Source: Argyresthia goedartella
Lineage: Eukaryota > Arthropoda > Insecta > Lepidoptera > Argyresthiidae
NCBI GenBank assembly: GCA_949825045.1
Contig: OX463816.1
Coordinates: forward strand, 18,053,243 to 18,117,242
Length of the DNA stretch: 64,000 bases
Direction of reading: 5' to 3'
Positions 45,201-57,200 of this stretch are shown in pieces. Below the pieces are notes generated by a model. It saw only the letters and a list, made by a program, of their open reading frames with translations. It ran no database searches and had not been told where the DNA came from. Both the position numbers and the translations under genes were made by a program. Numbering within the stretch: position 1 is the first letter of the stretch; every line of letters starts with the position of its first letter.

Positions 45201-48200
45201 CCAGTGGGACGAACGTCAAGACTTCAGTCAAAAGTACAGAATACCGTTCACGCCCCCACTAGAACTCTCTCGTACAAAGTTCGTGTCCATGGCAGAACGT
45301 ATCTACCACTGGCAGAGAGACACCCCAGAGCGCTTCCACTCGTCACGCTCAAGCATCCTCAGAATACAGTCGATTGCTGAACCTAAAAGACTGACCATGC
45401 CACATTCACCAATGCTCAGAACCAAACAACGCTCACGACCAGTGTACTACGCATCACAAAAAGAAAAAGAGGAAATGGAATTGGAGGAAATAAAAAAATA
45501 CAAGATCAAAGCCAATCCTATTCCTAAATCTGTGATTGAGGGCTCCCACCTACCAGAGGTACCTACAAAGCCTGTCACTATCCCAGACCCATTTGATTTG
45601 ACAGAAGTACAGAGAAAGATATTGTCACCTCCACCAAAGGCACTCTTCAAGGCACGACCTGCACCAAAACATATTTTAGAAAAGCCTGAAATACCTCCTA
45701 AGCTCCCACTGCAAGCAACTCGGCCTGTCAGTTCAAAGATCAATCGCTGTATATCTGCTGAGTGTGTCTTCAAAAAACCTGAAAAACCTAAAGAAAAAGC
45801 ATTGAAGCTGCCCCGTCAAGGACCTATTCGTCTAGAACCATTTTCATTTGATAAGCGTGTTGAAGAACAGATGCGCCGCCATGTTGATTGGATCAAACAA
45901 CAAATTGAGGAAGAGCAAAAATTAACATACCAGTTCAGAGCTCAACCATTGCCAGATGCTGTAAAGAAAGCCATGCAAAGTGTGGCGGCGAAGGGAAGTT
46001 CAACAAAATCTTCAGAATCCGATAAAGAGAACCAGTTCAAGTTTGAAGCTCGTCCTCCAGTAGTGCTTCACAAGCCTCCATTCAAACCGGTTTTGACACA
46101 TATACCCATAAAATCAGCAACCTTCACATTGAGTACCATGAAGAGAGCAGCGGAAAGGGAGAAGTTTGATCAGCATCTGAAAGAGAAAGAAGAGGAGCAG
46201 CAGAAGTTGAGACTGCAGGAAGAAAAGAAGATGAGGGAAATGGAGGAAAAAGAGCAGGCCAAGCTACGAGCAAAACAGGTGCATCACCCGAAACCAGTGC
46301 CAGTTTGTGAACCATTTGTTCCGGAAAAGTCTTCATTACAGATGACAGTTCCTGAGACTCCCAAGTTAATTCGAAGACTGAAGCAAAAAAAATAGTTTGT
46401 AATTAAATAATTGGATTTTGTAAAATATATTTGTTCATTATTTGGCACAGAACCAGATTAGTTGGCAAATATTAGCGGGCATAAACAAGATGATGATGAA
46501 ATAAACGTTTTTTATTAGTTTTATTAAATAAAATTCTTTCGCATGTTTCTTGCAATGATTGTTTTATTTGTTTCCTTTTATATTCTTCTTCTGATGTGTG
46601 AAAGGAGTCTGGGCGTATGCTGGCTGGGACGCAGGTTCCCACAGCGCAGGGCAGATCAGATTTTGTAATGCATTCTGAACATACTGACAGCTGCGTAGGT
46701 ACGCTGCGATGCAGGCGAGTTTGTCCTGCATTCTAGTGTAGTCTCGTTGTATTATCGTGTACGTCGTCTATTGGCCTGCCACATTATGCTCTCTCTGCCG
46801 CCATGTTGCCGGTCTGGCCTCACATCACACTGCTCTTAACTCTCGCAATCTCGACGCCAGATGTGGCTATTGGTCGATATTGCCGATCCTTTGACTCGCT
46901 TCAAAAACCGACAAAACGGAGCGGTGTGGGCAGAACGAGGAACACGACGAGTAACGTGGTCCTCGTTACTTCCCACGATACTCGACGAGTTTGTGGCATG
47001 GCATGGGTGTATTGTTTGTACTAGCAAATAGAAATATCATTTCAAAAAAGCATTTATTTAAATGCTCTAAAAAGAAGAAAATAAACTAAATTTAATCAAA
47101 CCCATCAATTTATTACATAAGCTTGTTGCGATATTTGCTTGTGTAGATAAATATTTTACTATTAATTTATTTTATAGTTATCGCTGCCTTATTGTATCTC
47201 AATGTTTCTTAACCTTTAATTTAATTTAGAGCGTGATTGTTGACTGGGCAGAAGGTAAATTTTGAGAGATTTTACTTATGGAAATCGGATGATAATTAAG
47301 AATGCTGCAAAACCGATGCTGTGAGGAGTTAGGTAAACTCAGAAAAAAAAACACTGGCATATATGTACCTAAATCATCTACTGATAGCTATATCCAGGTC
47401 CAGCAAGGCTATTCACCGTGTCTAAAAATCCAAGAAATAATATCAAAACATTCCAAGTTTGGACTCCTCGAAGTAGGAGACGGATTAGTAAAGAGGATCT
47501 ATACAGACCATGACAGTGAGTGAAATAGACTATAACTATTTTCGTGAAAAGTCAATAGATTGTATTTTAAATCGCAAAATGTAGTTTACATAGTTATTGG
47601 TGCGGCTACTTTACTACTTGATTTTGATTGAATCTAAAATACTTAAATTGGTTCACAGTCCCCCCTGTTAGCGAGATCTACTGCCCACAGGGCCACTAGT
47701 TATTATTATATATTTATCTACACACGTATCATAAACCCTCTTCAGTGCGTACAAAAACCGCACGTTACGATCAGCATAATATTAAACTACTTGGTAAAAA
47801 CTCATTTATTATCTGAAAAAATTCACATTATGACCATAATGTGTAATTTTTCTACATATTATGACATTCAAATTTCGAACGCCGACGCCCGCCTGCGTGC
47901 AGCTCCTAGTTTGTCTGTGAAGTTGGTACTGACATTCAAATTTCGAACGCCGACGCCCGCCTACGTGAAGTAGTTAAGTACTACAGAACAAGCTAAACAA
48001 CTGCAGAGCCACAATGCCAGTCAAACATTTGGTTCCTGAATCAAAGAGAGCTTATGATATGTGTGTAGTTAAACTAGTGTATGTAACTGTACATAATTAG
48101 GCATTAAAACTCTCGAGTGATCTCCATTATGTAGCAGTCACATAAACTACTATTAGACGTTAGTAATGAAAAATATTGCTGTGTACGAAATAAGGAAATG

Positions 48201-51200
48201 TCAAAAGACCATTTATTTAATAGGGTGGATAAAGTACAGCATATATTTTGAATTGCTGAAATGAAGTTGCCTAGTAATTGAGCAACATCATAAAAATTAA
48301 CTCCGGATTTTTCATTTATTTTTATTATATTTAATAATTTGATGATTTGAATTGCGCCGGTCGCCTTAAAAAACTGACAACACTTAGCTTTATTTTCTAT
48401 AATGCCGGCCTGTGCAGTTGTCCTATGTGAAAATCGCAGTGATTCGACAAATTTACATAACGAGGGTTTCGTATTTATCTTCATATACCGGTGGAGCACA
48501 AATTTCGAATATCGGGCACAATTTTTTCTGACAGATATTCCGAAGCTCAGACCTTTTTTGTTGAAAATACGCACACTGCTTCATCGCCTACGTCGCAGCT
48601 TAAGTTTAGCGTTAAGGGTTAATCCCAGCCGCAGTAAGCATAATCACGAAAAGACTTATCGAAAAACTAAGTAAGTCTAGTCAACAGCAGCAGATGATTT
48701 ATCGCCAGACCGTAGATCTGGTTACCTATTCTGTACCTATTCCGGTAGAACAGTGTTTTTCAAGGAGTGGATCGTGACCCCCCGGGGGTTTAATAGAAAA
48801 GACCATAACTCTATGTACCTACCATTTAATGGCTACGTACCACTTATCCCTTAAACCTCACTTCAGCAGAAGAAGCCAGGCAAGACTGCGGAGGAGTTGC
48901 AGGAAGAGGAGGAGCTTCAGCTGGCGCTCGCGCTCAGTCAGTCCGAGGCGGAGCATAAAGAGAAGGAGAAGCGGTCCCGCTCGCACATCGCGCCGGTGCA
49001 AGCGCACCACCCTACTGGTCAGTGATGTTGTTTTTACGTTTGTACACGGAAATAATTGCATTTTTAAATTCAACTGCCAGGAATGGATGCGCTCTCTAGA
49101 TGCAGTCCCCTACACAAAGTAATTTGTTGTGGAGGACGGGTACAATGAACAGCATTCGCAAATGTATCCTAGTTGCAAAAAACTCACAACGTAATGATAC
49201 TTTAACACACACTCAAAATAATACATGGTAAAAAACGTTTACTTTGTCAAACTGATAAGCGCAAGGATGGCGTCCACTCTATAACTTCCTTACCTTACGT
49301 CAAGCGAGATATCTATCAAATACAGGTGACGCCAAGTTTCTCTGTCCCTGAGTGCCGCGTGGAGGGCCCTATGTGAGAAAGAGATGTTAACCCCCCCCAC
49401 GCAACATGGCGTCGCCTGTTTCTATCAGAGAAACAGCTACCAACTGAACAGATTATTCTTCGGTTACCGCACGATACACATTTCAAGTACCTCTGTCCAG
49501 CCGGACTGCACGATTTTTTTAGTGCGTCACATACTTAGTGAGTGAGTGAGTAATTCACCTAATTTATTTGTCCTTGATAGATATCAAGGACCAATAAATT
49601 AGGTGAATTAAGGAATACATATTAAGCTGAAGGCCATATCTTGTAGGTTATTGGCCGTTTTTAGGGTTCCGTACCCGAAGGGTGCCAAACGGGACCCTAT
49701 TACTAAGCCTCCGCTGTCCGTCTGTCCGTCCGTCCGACACCGGGCTCTATCGGATCAACCGAAATAGGTAGAGCTGAATTTTTTACAGAATGTGCATTTC
49801 TGTTGCCGCAACAGCAACAAATAATGAAACATACCGATTTTCAAGAATTAAAAGAATTACTCATAGAGGAAATTATTGGTATGGCCATTTTCTTAGCCAT
49901 TTTGTTTTATTTGTTTTTCGGTGATAGATGGACTCTCCTTATCGGAAAAGAGTTTTAAGTTGTAAGTTAAGTTGTAGGTATTGAGTTTTGTGCTTAGTTA
50001 TTTGTCTTATGATTAATAATTGCTCATTCGAATTATCATGAATAGTGTTAAGTTTTTTATCATATTTGATTTTATTTCTGTAAATTAGTTACTCAATTTC
50101 TATCCACTTCCGGTTTCAATGAGGAAAGAGTTTCGTTAACCTGTGTACATAGTTTAATACTTACATACTACATACACAAAACTATTTTTCAATGTTTCGA
50201 TCTACGGCCTTGAATGTAGTCCTACCTATTATTTAATATGTTATTATTAAAAATTTAATAGGTATATGTACTTGTACAAAAGACTGCCGTTTTACGTTTT
50301 TCCGTGTACAATGGTATGGAACTCTTCAAGTGCGGGTCCGATGTCCTACTCGCACCTGACCGGTTTTATTATTCTCGGACCACAACCTAGCACGATGCAG
50401 CACGACACTTTTATGTAAAGGACAGGGACATCTTCTTTTTGTTTCGCTTATAAAAAGAAAGGGAGACTGAAGCATAGCTCTGTACATAAAATAATTGTGT
50501 TGTGTTGTGGTTGGAGAACAAATGCGATCTATGTCACAGAATAGGTAGTAGTACGTAACGGTACAGGAAGATCAGTCCGCGAGTACATTTAAACAAATAG
50601 CTTCTCTCGTTGTCCGGCAATAGAGCGCAATCTAGTTCGCACCTGCGGCGCTACGTCTGATAATCGCTAAACACCTACAGAATCGGTTCGCCGCCCATTC
50701 AGGCTAGATTGCGCCGCATCACTACGCCCGAGAGTGTTGTCGTTTAACTGTGACATCTCAAGCGCAGCTAGCGTGTGAGAAGGGCCGCAACCTATTGATG
50801 GACCTATAGAGAGGCGAGCCGGCCGAAAGTACCTAAACTGCAAAGTGATACCCCCTGATAGACTTTGGGCCATCATCATAAAGGCGAGGACATAATCATG
50901 TTCGATCACATAATCAATCCAACTTATAACTCCTCAGTGTCGCCGACCCCATCATCGGTGAGCGCGTCTCCGGAGCACAGCAACCAGTCGAACGCCGAGC
51001 TGGCGCGGTACCTCGACCGCGGCTACTGGGAGGCTCGGGGCGGAGCGCCCACCGCGCCCGCCTCCGCCGCACCGCAAGCGGACCCCGAGCCAGTAAGTGT
51101 TGAAAACCAACCAGGGGGGCTACCACAACCTTTAGCGCGATTCAGATTAGGTTCAAAATACGAACATACCATGGCAACCATTGCCATTCCAATACGCCTA

Positions 51201-54200
51201 ATGGGCTTTATTGACCTAATACCAAGGCTTGTTTTAAGACGGTTAAGGTAGTTTTGCTGATCAGATTAGGTTCCTACACTGTATCGGCATAAGACGTTGT
51301 AGTAACCTCCCAGGGCCCGAGTTTCTCAATCATCGTCAGCTTGCTTCCGCCCACTGCTGGGAATAAGCCTCCTCCTTTTTGTTCAAACTTATCCGGTCTT
51401 ATGCCAATCGAGTCTCTTACGAAACACCCGGCATGATGAGCTTATACGGTAGCTATATGGCAAAGATCAGCCGATATTGTTGCAATTAACGAAACTTGGC
51501 TCAGGAATGGCGAAGTAGGGCAAAAACAGTGTGCCGACAGTGCCCGGATACAAACTACGTTTGTTTGCTCACTCAATTGAGGTTAGACGCGCGCGCAGTG
51601 CCGGTGTTGCTTTTTATATCAAGTTAGGTATGAAAGCAATAATCTACCGTCATCCAAACTTGAGTCCATCCATCTGAGTCCAAACTTGAACAAATCAAAA
51701 TCATAGTGGGCACTGCCTATCGTCCTCAGTGGACGACTTTTTGGACGCACTCACCGACTCCATAGCAACATTCTAGAATTTTGACCGCATTGTGTTAACT
51801 GGAGATTTAAGTATTGATTTACATGGTCCAGGGACTGCTATGACACATAAATTGCAGCAATTACTCGACTGTACTAAACTCGTAAACTATGTAGCCGAGC
51901 CTAAGCGTTTCACCGACACCAGAGTAACGCACTAATGCTTGTGTAGCGCAAGTCTCTTGTGGATCACATTCCTGATCTCCCTATCAAAAATATAGATATA
52001 TACTCATTCGATTTTGACCTACTGACATTAACTGGGACTCAGCTCTGTAGAACGTTGTCACACACTATATATGTGACGTTCATCAGTCGTTGTACAGGTG
52101 CAGTAGAGGAAGGTCGCATTTAGTTGAAAATATATAATATAGAGTTGTTGAGACCCCCAACTTTAAATGGGACGAAGGCATGTTTAGGAAAAAAAAAAGA
52201 AAAACCTTTAGGGGTTCGGTCAGTCACGCGAAATTATTATCAATGCTTATAAATATTTTGTGACCGAAGCGATTAAACCGATTAAAAAATATGAGGATAA
52301 CAATGTAAGTCATTATTTTATGAAGATCAAGAGCGAGATGCAATTGCCACTGGAATTTCAAGAAGAAGTTTGAATGTATATCATTCAAACTTCTAAATGA
52401 GGTCAGTACTGAGACACCTCCCACTTTCGTTAAATTCACCATCCAAAAGAAGGGGAGACCAAAAAAGCAATTTTCTTTAGATATGGACGATTTTGATTAT
52501 GATGTTAGTCGAAGAATGGTGTACGATGTGCACTTCATAAAGTCATTAAAAACTTTGAGTGATGACAAGAAAAAAAGAGAAAAAAGGTCAATTTTAAAAG
52601 GTCAACGTTTGATAAAAGTTCAGGCAACGAAAAATCCTTTGTACCTGGAGCCTTTTTAACGTATAAATCCACGGATACTACAGGTGATTATCACAATGAA
52701 AAGTATAACGAGAACTACGAGAAATGGCTTGTCAATCAATTAATCCCAAATATATCCCCTGGCTCAGTTCTAGTTATCGACCACGCACCTTATCACAATC
52801 AATATGTCAAAAGACCCCCAATTCAAAAACCGATAACAGGAAATTATCAAGTGGTTAGGTACAGTCATGAAATTCTACTTGATCCAAAATTGACGAACCC
52901 CAGATTTTCGATTTATTTATGTCTTTTGTTTATTACCATCATTAGGTATTTGTGTCTTTACTGCGAATCAAAGCGACACAAATAATAACAAGAGAATCAT
53001 ATTAAATTACAACTATTACATTGAAGCAGTGATTGTAAGTTTTTAAACAGTTCAAATCAATTACATAATTTAATTAAATTACATCACAAAAAATATATAT
53101 CAATAGTGAGATGACAGCTCAGTGCATCTCTGGCTCAGTTCTACTGGCTTAATCTGCTGGCCGGAAAAGAAAAATAATGCCATAACAATTAAGGCAAATG
53201 TTATGTTGTTTCCCTACAAATGCCCACAATAGAGTCTACAGTACTCTAGATGACGTCTGTCATAAAAGTTCCGTTTTAGGGTTTACCCAAGTTTACAGGT
53301 TAAAAATTAAAAGGGTATACTTGTGGAAAAGACTGTCGTTTTACGTTTTTCCGCGTTCAATGGTATGGAACCCTTCGTGTGCGGGTCCGACGTCCTACTC
53401 GCACTTGACCGGTTTTTATTATTTCCTGTTTCTCTATGTCAATTTTTGTTTTGTTGTTTTACTGTTACTATAAAAACGTATTTTTGTTCATTTATTTATT
53501 TAACTGTATGTTATGTATGTTATGTGTATTTCTGCAGACTGAATAAATTTATTCTTGCTTTTTTTCTTTAAACACGAATAGCAATAGTTGATCGTCAATC
53601 GCTCCCAAGGGCGCCAAATGTTGTATATTTGGCTTGTCGGCGGCACCTATTTCGTTTGCGAGACTGATGGCCGATTTCACCAACGAATCTGGCTTACGAA
53701 AGATAAACTTGAATGTCTATCCACAGTATTCGACAACTTCACACTTGCGTCTAGCTACTGTAGAAGTCAATTTGAACATGGCGGTTCGTGTTTATTTGTT
53801 AAAACTAAAACTAAGTATATAGAGAATAAGGACTTGACCGAACTATCTGACGAGCGTTATTGCGAAATTTCTGCTGTGAATTTAGTAGATCACAAATTAA
53901 CAATTGTTTATTTTTATAGAACTAATTTAATAAGCCATAGCGAGTTCCTCGTGCGCCTGGAGCGCTTGCTCAATAAAATCAATGAGACTGGACTTAAAGT
54001 TGTTATACTAGGTGACTCGAATATAGATCTGATAGGGCAGAAGTCGTATGAACTGAAGTCCCTTCAGGACTTGCTGTTGGCGTATGATTTTCGGTGTGAG
54101 GTAGACTTCCCAACCCGAGTCCACGGCAACTCATCCACATGCCTTGACCACCAATACACAAATTACACTGCTGCCGCCGGCCGATTGGTTGTCACTCCGC

Positions 54201-57200
54201 TTGACCGATGTGTAGGTGACCACCGTGGATTACGCGCTGAGGTTTTGTGTTCCAAGGCTGTGCTTGCGCCGACTACAAAACGCGTTTGACAATACTCCCA
54301 GGCAAATCTAAATAATTTTATAACTTCCATATTCTCAATCGACTGGCGAGACGTTTGGAATAAAAATAGATGTTCTTCTGAGTCCCTTGCTAACTCGTTC
54401 ACAAACATATTAACCAACAAATTTAATTCATGCTTTCCATTTATAAAGAAAAACAAGAGAAAAACCCATACTTGGATTACCGATGAAATACTAAATTTAA
54501 AGACCCTACTATTAGATATAATACACCTTAACAAACACCTACCAGATCAACAATCGCTTGCGACCACTATCGATATCGTGACGAATAAATACAATAAAGC
54601 TTTACGTGAGAACAAATCTTCTTATTTCAGTAAAATCATAAACAGCAGCCAAAATGCAAGTAAAGCTATGTGGATGGTTATCAATAAAGAGAGAGGGAAA
54701 GGTATTAATCAGACTGCAGATTTCACAGACATCATTAGAGATATGAGTGGAGGTAATTTTGCCTCAAAGAAGCACGCGGTCGATGCCATGAATTTAAGAT
54801 TCGTTAGCGCCGCTGCAGCCTGCGGAGCCCCGCGCGCAGACTTATCTAGCATGCAGGCCGATCTCACTGCGGCCCGCCGACCAGCCGACCGAACTTTGAG
54901 ACTGCTGTATTTTACACCAATTGAAGTTCATGAAATAATTACAAAGAAAATACCACACAAGCGTACAAAAGATGTATATGAGCAATCAATGGAACTTGTA
55001 AATCTGGCAGCCACACCACTCTCCCCTCTCTTATCGGATCTTTATAATACGTGTATAAAAGAGGGAGTCTATCCTATGACTCTGAAAAAGAGTAAAATAT
55101 CTCCTATATTTAAAGGAAAGGGAAAGAGAGAGAACATCGACTGCTACCGACCAGTATCTGTGATACCAGCTACCGCCAAAATATTTGAAAATGGACTAAG
55201 TTCACGTTTGGTGGATTATCTGACCCAAACCAACGCATTGTCCGATCAGCAGTATGCTTACCGACCTGGCCGCTCAACGACAGCACTGGCGCGTGAAGTA
55301 ATCCATCGCACATTGAACGCGCGTGAACGCAGGTCGCATGTGGCAGTCCTATTTTGCGATCTGTCAAAGGCGTTTGATGTGGCAGACCACGCAGTAATTG
55401 CGGCCAAGCTGGTCCACTATGGAATTGTCGGCCCACCGCATTCCCTTCTCACCAGCTTCATGCGAGACAGATCGCAGATTGTGGTGGGCGACCGAGGCAC
55501 CGTCAGATCCGATCCTCTTACCACGTCGATAGGTGTCGCGCAGGGCTCTTCCCTGTCCAACATCATGTTCTCTCTGCTTCTCAACGATCTCCCACAAAAC
55601 ATAGATACTGCCGACGTATTAATGTACGCTGATGATGTAGCTGGAATAGTATATGCACCAGACCTGGTCATGCTGGAACAGAAACTTAATATCACTGTCG
55701 CTAAACTCTCCGAATGGTTCTCTCGAAATGGCCTTATCCTAAACATTAAGAAAACCCAATTCATGCACTTTCAGCTGGGAGGAAACCCCCCACGAAGAAT
55801 GTCGGTTCAGGTTAACGGGGTTCCTATAGAATAAATAGATGTCGCGGGATTTCTCGGGTTTCAATTGGACAGGGGATTGACCTGGGAGGCGCATATTGAC
55901 AGGTTGTGTCGAAAGTTGGCAAGTGCGTGTTTCGCGCTTCATCGCCTTTCGTGGACTGTCCCAAAGGAGGTTGTTCGGTCTTGCTACTTCGCGACCGTAC
56001 ACTCTCTGCTCCAATATGGCGCAGAGCTTTGGGGGCGCGCCACTGATTGGGAGCGCGCATTCAGGATGCAGAAGAGAGCAGTAAGAGACATCGCGCGAGT
56101 GCCCCTGGACACACCCGCGAGGCCGCTGTTCAAATCGCTCCATATCTTGACTTTACCGGCTGTGGTAATATTCCAGGTGGCTGTGTATGCTCACCAAAAC
56201 ATAGACGCCTATCGCGCCCATAAAGATGTCCATAGGTACGCAACACGCAACGCCAATAATTTGGTCACAATCTCCCGCCGTCTGACGAAAACATGTAAAT
56301 CGACACATGCGATGGGTCCGTCGATTTACAACAAATTGCCGGGGCACATCACATCCGCTCCAAGTACCGGGGCATTTAAAGCCAGACTAAAGCGGTGGCT
56401 TATTGAGCTGACGCCCTACAGCCACGAGGAATTCGTAACGCACTCACGATCTAGGTAAAATTTATTTATAATTAGGTACAGCCCCCTCTACAGGTTGTAG
56501 CCTTACTTGACATTTGAACTACATATTTTTTATATTTTTGATGACCATGACATATTGTACAAGATTACTTAAGACTTATTTTTGCTATTTTTGTATTGAT
56601 ATTAATACCAAATGACATGTAATACTAACCTATTACGAATAAACGTCGTATGTCTTATGTCTTATGTCTTATGATCCTCATCTTTTAGGGGACATTTTAT
56701 TTCTTTCAGGGGCCACCTAGCGGTTGTTTCGATTTGCCCTAAGTGTAAGCGTCATCTAGGCTCCTTGGGGACTCCCTAAATATAAGAGTCCGGCCACCGA
56801 AACAATCGCTAGACAGCTAAGAAAAAGAGCTAAGTGTCCCTTAACTGTTGGTAAAATAGGGCATGAGTCGGCGTCCGACTTCAGAGGCGTCATTAATAAA
56901 AAAATAAGCATTCTTATATAATTATAAATAGAACCTATGGCAGCCTGAATAGCTGTCGCATTTCAAGGAGTAACTTAAATTCGATAGTTTTGACGCCTTT
57001 AGAATAGAGCAAAATATCTCATTTTTACGGAAATTGTTTCTCGATAAAATAAAATCTTATTTATTTTTTATTTATTTAATTATTAAGGCTAACCAACGGA
57101 TCTTACACTAAACATATAACTTAATACGAAACATTTCGCGGTGCAGATCCAATTATAGGTTAACACAACATATAAAAAAACATTTTGAAATGCCTACATA

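Larger units (their letters stand above)
49018..50937. other. Hrs intron; repeats only
   Basis: Holds the foldback at 49551-49610 and a long reverse copy of the GGGTTCCGTACC repeat family (49668-50370). The last 300 bases before the next exon are GC-richer but carry no second recognised exon. Confidence 0.5.

Noticed and set aside
48104..48574. 156-codon - strand frame
   Set aside because: AT-rich, no recognisable domain, and it overlaps a better THAP match on the + strand.
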